Shown: piece by piece, positions 18,300-27,122 of the stretch
Layout of the letters: every line of letters starts with the position of its first letter
Position numbering within the stretch: the stretch's first letter is position 1
DNA from: Dulcicalothrix desertica PCC 7102
GTDB lineage: Bacteria; Cyanobacteriota; Cyanobacteriia; Cyanobacteriales; Nostocaceae
Direction of reading: 5' to 3'
NCBI RefSeq assembly: GCF_003991905.1
Contig: NZ_RSCL01000004.1
Coordinates: 62,001-126,000 of the forward strand
Length of the DNA stretch: 64,000 nucleotides
Translations under genes and position numbers: made by a program
The notes under the pieces: model-generated
The model's input: only the letters and a program-made list of their open reading frames with translations
Databases searched by the model: none
What the model was told of the DNA's origin: nothing

Positions 18300-19622
18300 T
18301 TATACATTAGCAACAACTATATCGGGAAAGCATATTCCTGACTGTTTCAATCGAGAATTTGATATCACATCTATTACTGTAGCATTGTCAATCCAATCAT
18401 ATATAACTTTTGCATCATGTTCGTATTCTGCAACGGCTACTTGAATAGTATACTGTTGAGGATAAATTGGTAGTTTGGTTTGAAACTGACAGATCAAAGG
18501 TTGCCCAAACTTTCCTTGATTTATAATTAATGACAACATACATGTATTCGTCCCTACAATCATCTGCCCCAGTCTATCTCGAATTTGAAATCCGATATTA
18601 AGTGGACAAATCTCTACCTGGTGTGAACTAATTTTTACAGATAAAATAAATTCTTCGCCAACCTCAAAAATCTTTTTTATTTTCCCATCAATACCTGATA
18701 TAGAAATTCCATTAATTAAGCCAATCATGCTTCCGTATCTATTTTTGTTAGGAAATTCACAAATGAAATTTTCTGGTTGTACAAAACCTTCAGGTATATC
18801 AGTTATATAGTCTATTCCCATCTCTGCTATTGTATTAATTTGAGAAAGTATAGTTGGTGCGGATTCTTCAGTATGTTGACTATAATAAAGTTCAATATAT
18901 TTAGGTACTATCTCTGACGGCTGCCCAGAATGCGTTAATTGCCCGTGTTGCAAAATCACAGCATGATCGCATAGTTTTAAAATTGCCTGATTGTCGTGGC
19001 TAACAAGAAGAATTGCAGTTCCTTTCTCCCTTAATTTCTCCAAAAATTTAAAACATTTCTGTTGAAAAAAAATATCTCCGACTGCTAGTGCTTCATCTAC
19101 AATAAGTATATCTGGGTTCGCATTAATTGCCACGGAAAATGCCAAACGAACAAACATCCCGCTTGAGTAAGTTTTTACAGGTTGGTCTAAAAATTCTCCA
19201 ATATCGGCAAAAGCTACTATTTCATCAAATTTATTTTCTATTTCTTCTTGACTTAACCCTAAAATTCTCCCGTTAAAAAAGACATTCTGGCGCCCAGTAA
19301 ATTCAGGATTAAATCCACTACCTAGTTCTAATAGTGCCGATACTCGACCATTGACTAATACATCACCAGTGGTTGGTGTGAGCGTTCCAGCAATAATTTG
19401 TAGCAGTGTGCTTTTGCCAGAACCGTTTTGACCGATAATTCCTACAGTTTCACCTTTGGGAATTTCTAAATTAACATCCCGAAGTGCCCAAAACTCAGCC
19501 GCATAATTCTTCCCTGGTAGTAAAACTTCCTTAAGCTTATCCACCGGGCGCCCATAGCGCTTGTAACATTTCGAGACGTTTTTGAGTGAAATTGCTAACT
19601 CCTCGCCCATGACACCATACAC
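18300..19622 (-). CDS. wzt: Wzt-like polysaccharide ABC-transporter ATPase, copy 2
   Basis: A 440-residue ATPase with Walker A GIIGQNGSGKSTLLQIIAGT near residue 60, signature YSSGMFVRLAFSVAI near 153 and Walker B ILIVDEALAVGD near 173. The first 200 residues match copy 1 closely; the C-terminal substrate domain (about 290-430, with IGFQIRDRLGQMIVGTNT) is different, so the two exporters probably accept different glycan termini. It follows gmd copy 2 by 13 bp, the same arrangement as copy 1. As with copy 1, the matching Wzm permease is not in the window; one permease might serve both ATPases, but that is inference. Confidence 0.9.
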   Translation of the reverse strand: MYGVMGEELAISLKNVSKCYKRYGRPVDKLKEVLLPGKNYAAEFWALRDVNLEIPKGETVGIIGQNGSGKSTLLQIIAGTLTPTTGDVLVNGRVSALLELGSGFNPEFTGRQNVFFNGRILGLSQEEIENKFDEIVAFADIGEFLDQPVKTYSSGMFVRLAFSVAINANPDILIVDEALAVGDIFFQQKCFKFLEKLREKGTAILLVSHDNQAILKLCDHAVILQHGQLTHSGQPSEIVPKYIELYYSQHTEESAPTILSQINTIAEMGIDYITDIPEGFVQPENFICEFPNKNRYGSMIGLINGISISGIDGKIKKIFEVGEEFILSVKISSHQVEICPLNIGFQIRDRLGQMIVGTNTCMLSLIINQGKFGQPLICQFQTKLPIYPQQYTIQVAVAEYEHDAKVIYDWIDNATVIDVISNSRLKQSGICFPDIVVANV

Positions 19623-19635
19623 ATAAAAGGAACAA

Positions 19636-20712
19636 CTAAATTATTGCGTTAACTAAGCTTTTCCGGATAATAGCATTATCAAGCGGACTCGATAACCCGA
19701 CTCCATTTGCAACCAAGCCTAATGCTTGTAAATCAGCTTCAACCATTAGTTTTACTAGTTGTTCAAAGCTAACCGATGGTTCCCATGACAACTTTTGCTT
19801 TGCTTTAGTTGCATCACCAATTAATAAATCTACCTCAGTTGGGCGCAAATAACGAGCGTCAAACTCAACATAATTTTCCCAGTTGAGGTTGACATACCCA
19901 AAGGCTATCTCCAAAAACTCTTGTACTGAATGCGTTTCTCCAGTCGCTACTACATAATCATCGGGTACATTCTGCTGTAGCATCAGCCACATTGCTTTAA
20001 CATAATCTTTGGCATAACCCCAGTCACGTTTGGCATCAAGATTACCCATGTAAAGCTTGGATTGCTTTCCGGCTAAAATACGCGCGACAGCTCGCGTAAT
20101 CTTACGAGTTACAAATGTTTCTCCACGTCTTGGAGATTCATGATTAAACAAAATACCGTTGCTGGCAAACAATCCATACGATTCACGATAATTAACGGTT
20201 TGCCAATGAGCAAATACCTTGGCACAAGCGTAGGGACTGCGAGGGTAAAAAGGAGTTTCTTCAGATTGCGGTACTGAGCGCACTTTACCAAACATCTCAG
20301 AAGAACCAGCTTGGTAAAAACGTACTTCAATGCCGGTTCTTTGCTGATAATCGCGTATTGCTTCTAATAATCTTAAAGTCCCCATGCCTACTACATCAGC
20401 AGTATACTCAGGAGAATCAAAACTTACACGCACATGCGACTGGGCGCCAAGATTATAAACTTCTTTTGGCTGAACTTGCTCAAGAATACGCCGCATCACA
20501 GTGCCATCAGTTAAATCTCCATAATGAAGAAACAAACGCGCGTCTTCATTGTGCGGGTCAGTGTAAAGATGGTCGATACGGTCGGTATTAAAAGTTGATG
20601 TCCTGCGGATAATACCGTGGACTTCGTAGCCTTTTTCTAACAACAGTTCGCTTAAGTAAGAACCGTCTTGACCTGTAATACCCGTAATTAGCACCCGCTT
20701 ACGCTCTGCCAT
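19636..20712 (-). CDS. gmd: GDP-mannose 4,6-dehydratase, copy 2
   Basis: A 358-residue protein that differs from copy 1 at fewer than 20 positions, mostly near the C-terminus. It has the same nucleotide-binding [30 protein letters not shown] and the YxxxK catalytic pair in SPYACAKVF. It would supply GDP-4-keto-6-deoxymannose to the cluster. No GDP-fucose synthase (fcl) or RMD reductase is visible in the window, so the next step is encoded elsewhere. It lies between an intact GT4 gene upstream and wzt copy 2 downstream. Confidence 0.96.
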   Translation of the reverse strand: MAERKRVLITGITGQDGSYLSELLLEKGYEVHGIIRRTSTFNTDRIDHLYTDPHNEDARLFLHYGDLTDGTVMRRILEQVQPKEVYNLGAQSHVRVSFDSPEYTADVVGMGTLRLLEAIRDYQQRTGIEVRFYQAGSSEMFGKVRSVPQSEETPFYPRSPYACAKVFAHWQTVNYRESYGLFASNGILFNHESPRRGETFVTRKITRAVARILAGKQSKLYMGNLDAKRDWGYAKDYVKAMWLMLQQNVPDDYVVATGETHSVQEFLEIAFGYVNLNWENYVEFDARYLRPTEVDLLIGDATKAKQKLSWEPSVSFEQLVKLMVEADLQALGLVANGVGLSSPLDNAIIRKSLVNAII

Positions 20713-20976
20713 ACTCCTTCACCACTTTTACTAAGTAAACATCAAGCTAATTGATACCTTGTTTTATTTACTACACAATTTTATTTGTGTAATCAGTACG
20801 ATATCGAATCAATATTTACACCCATAGCCCTTCAGACTATGTCGTTAACGCAATACACAAGCACTATGACATCTTACAAGCATTTTGGTTTCTTTGTAGT
20901 GGTGCCAACAAACTATTCCACACCTGATTTGCTTCAATTTCAACTTATCTATCTTGTCGGATGACATCTAAACTTC
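20713..20976. other. Spacer between GT4 and gmd copy 2
   Basis: The part from about 20855 to 20925 matches the gap upstream of gmd copy 1 (shared ACAAGCACTATGACAT and TTTTTGGTTTC). A further stretch of about 130 bp next to gmd copy 2 (20725-20850) has no counterpart in copy 1, so it was gained in this copy or lost from the other. No gene is seen in it. Confidence 0.55.
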
Positions 20977-22161
20977 TTAAACCTCAATCTTCACTCTTGG
21001 TTCTATAAGACTCTTGTAAGCCTGTAATGTTTGTCTTGCTGTTCTTTCCCACGTGAATAATTTTGCTCTTTCTTTGCCTTTGATGATTAAATCTTGACGC
21101 AAATGAGAATCACTAATAATTTTAAGAATCGATTCAGCTAATTCTAGTGGTTCTGAAGGATTAATAAGTAAAGCTGCATCACCTGCGACTTCTGGAATTG
21201 AGGAGCAGTTAGAACTGACTACAGGCGCCCCTAAAGTCATTGCCTCTAGTACAGGTAATCCAAACCCTTCATAGTGCGATGGATAGACAAAAACATCAGC
21301 TTTAGAATAAAATAACGCCACTAAATCATCAGATAAATAGTCAAGATGATGAATAGAATCGCTCCAAGGAGAATCCTCAATAGCTGTAAATACAGGTTCG
21401 TAGCGCCAACCTTTTTTACCTATCAATACTAAATTATGAGGGATATCATATTTTGACTTTAAATAATTAAACGCTTCAATCAAAGAATTAATATTTTTTC
21501 TCGGCTCAATATTACTAACAAATAATAAATATGGTCGTGAAAAATCAAAATCGAATCTTTCTAAAAGCATTTCAGTCTTTCGACCTAACAGACTATTAGA
21601 ATGATAACGACTCGCGAGCGGTGTTACATGTATTTTATCTGGGTCTACATGCAAATACTCAACAATATCTTGTTTTGAGCTTTCAGAAATAGTCATTACT
21701 AAATCTGTCCATTTCAAGCATCGTTGCACTTTTTGTGTATATTTCGCAACAACAGAATCAACATATTGAGGATATTTCATAAAAGTTAGGTCATACAAGT
21801 TCATGACCTTTAAGCTTTTACGGCAAGGGTACACAGAATAGTTTGTGCCATGAATAATATGAGAATTACCAAAATATTTTTCAAAGCGAGAAAAAAGAAA
21901 TTTATTTTCTGTAGCTAACAATAAATCTGATACCCTCACTGGCATCGGGAAAAAATTGACGTTTGAGTATGATTTCAGAGAATCGGGTAAACTTTTGCCA
22001 CCACGTAACCAGCTTTTTAATCCTGGCTGAAAAACTAGCCCTAAACTAAAATTCTCAGAGTATTGTAAATCACTCAGAGAACTAATTAAATTAGCTACAA
22101 AAAACCCTACACCACTAGGTTTGGCAGATACTGGAGTAGCATCGATTACAACTTTCAACAT
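20977..22161 (-). CDS. GT4-family glycosyltransferase (mannosyltransferase-like)
   Basis: A 394-residue GT-B enzyme with [20 protein letters not shown] at the N-terminus, [20 protein letters not shown] near residue 211 and [20 protein letters not shown] near 288, the complete GT4 EX7E motif, then [16 protein letters not shown]. This pattern is typical of WbdA/WcaI-like mannosyltransferases of O-antigen clusters, although the donor is only inferred; a GDP-mannose-using enzyme would fit the gmd gene beside it. It is the first gene of the long minus-strand cluster. Its C-terminus is duplicated as a remnant at 11906-12019. Confidence 0.88.
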   Translation of the reverse strand: MLKVVIDATPVSAKPSGVGFFVANLISSLSDLQYSENFSLGLVFQPGLKSWLRGGKSLPDSLKSYSNVNFFPMPVRVSDLLLATENKFLFSRFEKYFGNSHIIHGTNYSVYPCRKSLKVMNLYDLTFMKYPQYVDSVVAKYTQKVQRCLKWTDLVMTISESSKQDIVEYLHVDPDKIHVTPLASRYHSNSLLGRKTEMLLERFDFDFSRPYLLFVSNIEPRKNINSLIEAFNYLKSKYDIPHNLVLIGKKGWRYEPVFTAIEDSPWSDSIHHLDYLSDDLVALFYSKADVFVYPSHYEGFGLPVLEAMTLGAPVVSSNCSSIPEVAGDAALLINPSEPLELAESILKIISDSHLRQDLIIKGKERAKLFTWERTARQTLQAYKSLIEPRVKIEV

Positions 22162-22637
22162 GGAACAATCACTATTAGCTAATTATTGACTGGTATAAAT
22201 AAGTTTTAGTATTCAATTTGAAAATTACTAAAAATGACATTATAAATAACGCCTGCTCTCGTCTGCTCAATTAATTATTTATCGAGTCCAAGCTAGCTGT
22301 CATTAGCTTTTAACTTAAAATTATAAAACTCTGTAAGTACAGATTATTAATAGTACTTTTGTTAAGTTTACACTTAGATTAAGTATCATTTAATTTAATT
22401 TTAACAAAACTTATACATTTAGTAGAGTATATAAAATTACATGAAGAAGATAATATAAGTATTAAAACTTATTGTATCAAAGTACCATAGCAGTTTAAGT
22501 TACTGATGAATACCGTAACAACACTGTAATTAATTACTCTTTCATAAAGATTTCAAGAAATTATCAAGGATTATACGTAAATAACGGTCACGATTTGTTA
22601 AGCTGATAGCGCTGGTAGGAGGAGTAAGGTTAACCTT
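22162..22637. other. AT-rich divergent promoter region
   Basis: This 476-bp gap separates the start of the minus-strand polysaccharide cluster from the plus-strand phosphoesterase gene, so it must hold both promoters. It is strongly AT-rich. Near the right end are TAGGAGGAG (22616-22624), a strong ribosome-binding sequence about 13 bp from the ATG, and the 10-bp palindrome AGGTTAACCT just before the start. No small gene is recognised. Confidence 0.5.
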
Positions 22638-23471
22638 ATGCGCGTGTTGTTTTCTGGACCGTTGAGCGTTGAGAGAATAACGGTTAATATTGCAAATCTA
22701 CCGACATCGTTAGATGGAACTGTATTAGTACATCTGTCTGATTTGCATTATGACGGTTTGCGCTTGTCAGATGAAATGCTTGAACAGGCGATTAAAGTTA
22801 GTAATGAAGCAGAACCTGACTTGGTTGTGCTTACAGGCGATTATGTCACCGATGATCCATCACCAATTCATCAATTAGTACAGTACCTCAAGCATTTACA
22901 AACGCGCGCTGGAATTTGCGCTTGTTTAGGAAACCACGATTTGTACTATAAACACTCGCGTTCCATAATCACCGATGCTTTTACAAGTATCGGTGTTCAA
23001 GTTTTATGGGACGAAATTGGTTATCCCTTGGGATCAGAGTTGCCTTTTGTTGGTCTTGCTGATTATTGGTCAGGAAAATTTGACCCAACAATACTCGACC
23101 AACTCGACCCTAATATACCGCGTATTGTCCTTTCCCACAATCCAGATACGTTTGAATTCGTACAAAAGTGGCGCGTAGATTTACAGCTTAGTGGTCATAC
23201 CCACGGTTCACAAATCGTGATTCCTGGGGTTGGCCCTTTGGTTGTGTACTACTACAAAGTTATTCGCAAAATACCACGCAAAATCCGTAAATATATACCT
23301 TTTCTACGTGGTGGTTGTGCTAAAGTTGTACGACATTGGGAATGGGCACAAGGTTTCCACCAAGTTGGAAATAATCAACTTTATGTCAATCGCGGTTTGG
23401 GTACTTATCCTCCTGGGCGCCTGTTTTGCCCACCCGAAGTAACTATTATTACTTTAAAGAGTGCTGAGTAA
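22638..23471 (+). CDS. Metallophosphoesterase (YkuE/YaeI-like)
   Basis: A 277-residue calcineurin-like phosphoesterase. All the metal-binding blocks are visible: LVHLSDLHYDG near residue 30, VVLTGDYVTDD near 60, CLGNHDLYY near 95, LSHNPDTF near 165 and LSGHTHGSQIVIPG near 185. The family hydrolyses phosphodiesters or phosphomonoesters with two metal ions; YaeI/LpxG-type members can act on lipid A precursors, but the substrate here is unknown. There is no signal peptide or membrane segment, so it is likely cytoplasmic. AGGAGG precedes the start at slightly long spacing. A run of GTGCTGAGT repeats follows the stop. Confidence 0.88.
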   Translation: MRVLFSGPLSVERITVNIANLPTSLDGTVLVHLSDLHYDGLRLSDEMLEQAIKVSNEAEPDLVVLTGDYVTDDPSPIHQLVQYLKHLQTRAGICACLGNHDLYYKHSRSIITDAFTSIGVQVLWDEIGYPLGSELPFVGLADYWSGKFDPTILDQLDPNIPRIVLSHNPDTFEFVQKWRVDLQLSGHTHGSQIVIPGVGPLVVYYYKVIRKIPRKIRKYIPFLRGGCAKVVRHWEWAQGFHQVGNNQLYVNRGLGTYPPGRLFCPPEVTIITLKSAE

Positions 23472-23571
23472 AAAGTGCTGAGTGCTGAGTATAAACTCTT
23501 AACTCTTAACTCCGCGCCTTCTAACTTTATACTCTACTCAGCACGAGCGCACTCAGCACTTTCCACTCTTT
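23458..23571. repeat. GTGCTGAGT / ACTCAGCAC repeat cluster
   Basis: Direct copies of GTGCTGAGT, partly overlapping the end of the phosphoesterase gene, are followed by inverted copies ACTCAGCAC, so the transcript could fold into a long hairpin. The same unit is clustered at 26327-26450 and 46971-47010. Confidence 0.8.
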
Positions 23572-23616
23572 CAAGGTACTATCATAGAAATTCTTGATTA
23601 TAAGGACAGCGGATTC

Positions 23617-24615
23617 GTGATAGTACGCTACGATTGGCAAGAAGCCGAAATACGCGAAATCTATAATACACCTTTGCTTGAGCTAGTTTATCAAGCAGCT
23701 AGCGTCCATCGCCAGTATCATAACCCCAAGCAAATTCAAGTTTGTAAGCTTATATCTATTAAAACAGGCGCCTGTCCTGAAGATTGTGGTTATTGTGCCC
23801 AGTCATCTCGCTACAAAACCGAAGTAACACCCCAAGCACTTCTAGAAAAAGAAACAGTTCTTAATATTGCAAAACAAGCCAAAGCTAGTGGTATTAGTCG
23901 CGTTTGTATGGGCGCCGCTTGGCGTGAAGTACGTGATAATAAACAGTTTGAGGAAGTCCTTGACATGGTTAAAGATGTCACTTCAATGGGGTTAGAGGTT
24001 TGCTGCACGTTGGGAATGCTTACCGAAAACCAGGCAAAGCGTCTAGATGAAGCAGGACTCTACGCTTATAACCATAATCTTGATACCTCGCGCGATTATT
24101 ACAGCACAATTATTACCACACGAACCTACGACGACCGTCTCAATACAATAAATAACGTTCGTCAAACCAATGTAACCGTCTGTTCGGGTGGTATTTTAGG
24201 TTTGGGTGAAACTCCAGAAGACCGAGTATCAATGCTCCACACCCTCTCAACCCTAAACCCTCACCCCGAATCGGTACCAATTAATATTCTTTCACAAGTT
24301 AAGGGTACACCCCTCGAAAATCAACCCGATGTCCCATTTTGGGATGTAATACGGATGATTTCCACTGCTCGTATTATTATGCCCACGTCTGACGTGCGCT
24401 TAAGTGCAGGCAGAGCCAGACTATCTCAAGTCGAACAGGCATTTTGTTTTATGGCTGGCGCCAATTCTATCTTTTCTAGCGACGATGGACACATGCTCAC
24501 CGTCACCACTCCCTGTCCTGGTTATGATGCCGATAGCGAATTACTTGGCCTACTAGGATTATCCATGCGGGCACCATTCGTCAAGAAAAACCAAACCATA
24601 CCCCAAACCATCTAA
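23617..24615 (+). CDS. bioB: Biotin synthase
   Basis: A 332-residue radical-SAM enzyme that inserts sulfur into dethiobiotin in the last step of biotin synthesis. The radical-SAM cluster motif is [16 protein letters not shown] near residue 51 (CxxxCxxC), preceded by SIKT; further BioB signatures are [12 protein letters not shown] near 150, [10 protein letters not shown] near 189 and [10 protein letters not shown] near 262. Length is normal for the family. The start is GTG at 23617, supported by AAGGA ten bases upstream. It stands alone, with no other bio genes nearby, and a degenerate GTAGAGACG-type repeat follows the stop. Confidence 0.97.
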   Translation: MIVRYDWQEAEIREIYNTPLLELVYQAASVHRQYHNPKQIQVCKLISIKTGACPEDCGYCAQSSRYKTEVTPQALLEKETVLNIAKQAKASGISRVCMGAAWREVRDNKQFEEVLDMVKDVTSMGLEVCCTLGMLTENQAKRLDEAGLYAYNHNLDTSRDYYSTIITTRTYDDRLNTINNVRQTNVTVCSGGILGLGETPEDRVSMLHTLSTLNPHPESVPINILSQVKGTPLENQPDVPFWDVIRMISTARIIMPTSDVRLSAGRARLSQVEQAFCFMAGANSIFSSDDGHMLTVTTPCPGYDADSELLGLLGLSMRAPFVKKNQTIPQTI

Positions 24616-24620
24616 ATCAT

Positions 24621-24700
24621 GTAGAGACGCGATATATTCCCTGCGGGACACTACGTGAACGCGTCTTTATACATCGCGTCTTTATATATCGCGTCTTTAC
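24621..24700. repeat. Degenerate GTAGAGACG-type palindromic repeat
   Basis: It begins GTAGAGACGCGATATA and continues with three copies of CGCGTCTTTA. It appears to be a decayed and expanded version of the clean 28-bp palindrome at 27091-27118. It lies between the convergent bioB and petL genes and could end both transcripts. Confidence 0.7.
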
Positions 24701-24705
24701 ATTCA

Positions 24706-24798
24706 TTAAATAATTTTAGCTGCCCGTAGCCCAAACAGCAGACCTACAGCCAAAGCAAAAAAGGCGCCAATATAAAGAACGAAGAAAATAGTACCCAT
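24706..24798 (-). CDS. petL: Cytochrome b6f complex subunit PetL (subunit VI)
   Basis: A 30-residue single-span membrane peptide, ATG at 24798 to TAA at 24706. The sequence includes YIGAFFALAVGLLFGLR followed by a lysine and two isoleucines, the form of cyanobacterial PetL, a small subunit that stabilises the dimeric cytochrome b6f complex in thylakoids. GGAG lies about 8 bases before the ATG. It is below usual gene-calling length and could be missed. No other pet genes are nearby. A chance hydrophobic frame is the alternative, but length, the FxxAxGLLFGL pattern and the basic end all fit. Confidence 0.82.
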   Translation of the reverse strand: MGTIFFVLYIGAFFALAVGLLFGLRAAKII

Positions 24799-25106
24799 TT
24801 TAAGTTTCTCCACAAATATTCATCATTCTATATTCAATCATCCCGCACTACACTTGTAAAACCGGGTTTTTTGTTAGCTCGCGTAAAACTACGTAAACTT
24901 TACGTTAACTTATTAAAATTTTTAACAATATTTCGTAATTACTTTATAGTTATAGATTGTATTTCAACGATATTGACGCGAAAATCGGAATCTGGAAAGA
25001 TTTGAGTCCCGTCCGGAATATCGTTCAGTACACACGTATATCAAAGAAATAACCAGCACTTGCTGTACTCTTATTAGATTAAATACACCTACCAAACGAG
25101 TTATAG
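24799..25106. other. Upstream region of petL and of the first CAP gene
   Basis: A 308-bp AT-rich gap between divergent petL and the CAP gene. It includes an AAAACCGGGTTTT palindrome near 24859 and a TACGTAAACTTTACGTTAACTT stretch with inverted elements near 24889. No coding region is seen. Promoters for both genes should be here. Confidence 0.4.
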
Positions 25107-25646
25107 ATGATTCGACAAACTGCTTTTGGCATAGCTCTAAGTACGATTGTCCTTGCTAGCGGGTTAACAAATGCCATACCAACCCAGATTTCAGCAAAAA
25201 AAGTTAATCAAGTAAAGTCAGTGCCAATTACCAGTCAAGCTGTACTAACTGGTAATTTCAATACCAGCGAGCTAGAAAAATCTGTTTTTGAGCAAATCAA
25301 CCGCTATCGAGCTTCTAAAGGTTTATCGAGACTCACGCTCAACAGCAGAATTTCAAAGCAAGCAAGGGTTCACAGTCAAAATATGGCTAGTGGTAAAGTC
25401 CCTTTTAGCCACAATGGGTTTGAAAAGCGCGTCAAATCGACAGCAGTTCGTTACCAAAGCGCTGCTGAAAACGTTGCTTTTAATCAAGGGTACGATGACC
25501 CTGTTGCTGAAGCGATTCGCGGTTGGATTAAAAGTCCTGGTCACTTAAAAAATCTTAAGGGCAATTACAACCTGACTGGTATCGGAGTTGCCACCAATAA
25601 AGAAGGACAGGTCTATCTCACTCAAATTTTTATTCTTAATCGATGA
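25107..25646 (+). CDS. Secreted CAP-domain (SCP/PR-1) protein 1
   Basis: A 179-residue protein. Residues 1 to about 30 form a signal peptide (MIRQTAFGIALSTIVLAS, then small residues before a likely cut after ISA). The CAP domain runs to the end: FEQINRYRASKGLSRL near 62, HSQNMASGKVPFSHNGF near 92, AENVAFNQGY near 119 and WIKSPGHLKNLKGNY near 139. CAP proteins are extracellular; their biochemical role in cyanobacteria is not established. The next gene is a close paralogue in the same direction, a tandem duplication. Confidence 0.9.
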   Translation: MIRQTAFGIALSTIVLASGLTNAIPTQISAKKVNQVKSVPITSQAVLTGNFNTSELEKSVFEQINRYRASKGLSRLTLNSRISKQARVHSQNMASGKVPFSHNGFEKRVKSTAVRYQSAAENVAFNQGYDDPVAEAIRGWIKSPGHLKNLKGNYNLTGIGVATNKEGQVYLTQIFILNR

Positions 25647-25798
25647 CTAATTCTAAATAATAAGTGCAAACACTTAATAAATATCTTTGTATGTGTCAAT
25701 TTAGAAACTGTCCTCAAACCGATTTTTACGTAAGCAGAGAAAAAATTATCGGTGTAGATTAAAACAGTGTTCCCTATTAATTGACGAGCTAGATATTT

Positions 25799-26326
25799 AT
25801 GAACCGACATGTTATTACTATCGGTGCTATTTTACTCGCAAGCGGATTCATTTCGCTGCCAAACAGCACTTCCGCAAGCACGCGGCTATCTTCTAAACAG
25901 GCGCCGCGTGCTATCCAGGTTGCACAATCTACCACTGTCAATATTGCTACTATAGAACGATCAATTTTTGACCAAATCAATCAGTATCGCGCATCAAAAG
26001 GACTGTCTAAATTAACACGCAATACTAAAATAGATAATCAGGCTAGAACGCACAGCCAAAACATGGCTAACGGCAAAATTCCATTTAGCCACCAAGATTT
26101 TAGTAATCGCGTCAAATCTATAGGCATTGCTTATAATGGCGCCGCTGAAAATATAGCATACAACCAAGGTTACAAAGACCCAGCAACTCAAGCTGTTCAA
26201 GGTTGGCTCAAAAGTCAGGGTCATAAACAAAACATCGAAGGCAATTACAGCCAAACTGGAATTGGTGTAGCAGCTAATAGTAAGGGAGAAATCTACTTCA
26301 CCGAGATTTTCATCAATAACAAGTGA
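25799..26326 (+). CDS. Secreted CAP-domain (SCP/PR-1) protein 2
   Basis: A 175-residue paralogue of the protein encoded just upstream. It has a signal peptide (residues 1 to about 25, with TIGAILLASGFISL) and a CAP domain with FDQINQYRASKGLSKL, HSQNMANGKIPFSHQDF, AENIAYNQGY and WLKSQGHKQNIEGNY. In the second copy SPGH is SQGH. The signal regions are less similar than the CAP domains, which suggests an old duplication. The 152-bp gap allows each gene its own promoter. A cluster of GTGCTGAGT repeats follows the stop at once. Confidence 0.9.
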   Translation: MNRHVITIGAILLASGFISLPNSTSASTRLSSKQAPRAIQVAQSTTVNIATIERSIFDQINQYRASKGLSKLTRNTKIDNQARTHSQNMANGKIPFSHQDFSNRVKSIGIAYNGAAENIAYNQGYKDPATQAVQGWLKSQGHKQNIEGNYSQTGIGVAANSKGEIYFTEIFINNK

Positions 26327-26450
26327 TAGTGCTGAGTAGAAAGTGCTGAGTGCTGAGTAGATGATATAGTGCTGAGTAGAAAGTGCTGAGTGCTGAGTAG
26401 AAACACAATTAATTGTCTCTTCACTCAGCACTCAGCACTCAGCACTCATT
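26326..26450. repeat. GTGCTGAGT / ACTCAGCAC repeat cluster
   Basis: Six direct copies of GTGCTGAGT in two blocks are followed by a short spacer and three tandem inverted copies ACTCAGC, ending 7 bp before the RNase D-like gene. The arms could pair into a long hairpin in the leader of that gene or at the end of the CAP gene. Confidence 0.85.
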
Positions 26451-26456
26451 ACTCTT

Positions 26457-27086
26457 ATGACACTACCTGATTTCCAAGTTTGCGACAGCGATATAGATGA
26501 AGCGACTCTATCGACTTATTTAAAAAGTGATGCGATTGCTGTTGATACAGAAACAATGGGACTATTACCACAGCGTGACCGTTTGTGCTTAGTTCAATTA
26601 TGTAATAGTGACGCTCAAGTTACGGCAATTCGGATTTTACGTGGACAAACCGAAGCCAAAAACTTAAAAAAACTGCTTGAAGCGACAAATACTGTTAAAA
26701 TCTTCCACTTCGCGCGTTTTGACCTCGCGGCGCTGCGCTACAATCTTGACATTAATGTCCAGCCTGTTTTTTGCACTAAAATAGCCAGTAAACTCGCGCG
26801 TACCTACACAAACCGTCACGGACTCAAAGAATTAATCCTCGAACTCGAAAAAGTTGAACTTGACAAAAGCGCACAAAGTTCTGACTGGGGAAACGCAGTT
26901 AACCTAAGTGAAGCTCAGTTAAGTTATGCTGCCAACGATGTTCGGTACTTAATTAGCGCACGGCAAAAACTAATAGATATGCTGAAACGCGAAGAACGCT
27001 ACGACATGGCAGAGCAGTGTTTTCAATGTTTGCCCACAATCGTAACGTTAGATTTAATGCAATTTAAAGATTTATTTGAACATTAG
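26457..27086 (+). CDS. RNase D-like 3'-5' exonuclease (DEDDy)
   Basis: A 209-residue protein consisting of the exonuclease domain alone, with no HRDC domain as in full RNase D. Motif I is AVDTETMGL near residue 29, motif II HFARFDLAALRY near 79, and motif III YAANDVRYLI near 156, the DEDDy set of four acidic residues plus Tyr. The likely role is 3'-end trimming of structured RNAs. Its C-terminal part has YDMAEQCFQCLPTIVTLDLM. A second DEDDy protein lies at 55237-56148. A perfect 28-bp palindrome just after the stop may form the terminator. Confidence 0.9.
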   Translation: MTLPDFQVCDSDIDEATLSTYLKSDAIAVDTETMGLLPQRDRLCLVQLCNSDAQVTAIRILRGQTEAKNLKKLLEATNTVKIFHFARFDLAALRYNLDINVQPVFCTKIASKLARTYTNRHGLKELILELEKVELDKSAQSSDWGNAVNLSEAQLSYAANDVRYLISARQKLIDMLKREERYDMAEQCFQCLPTIVTLDLMQFKDLFEH

Positions 27087-27090
27087 CAAC

Positions 27091-27118
27091 GTAGAGACGC
27101 GATATATCGCGTCTCTAC
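27091..27118. repeat. 28-bp perfect palindrome, GTAGAGACG family
   Basis: Arms GTAGAGACG and CGTCTCTAC enclose the centre CGATATATCG, all perfectly palindromic. It lies between two convergent genes. Related copies with different centres are at 37893-37920 and 53937-53964. Confidence 0.92.
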
Positions 27119-27122
27119 ATAT

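Noticed and set aside
23458-23571. GTGCTGAGT repeats as a CRISPR array
   Set aside because: Units are short and nearly contiguous, with inverted copies and no unique spacers of regular length; no cas genes are nearby.
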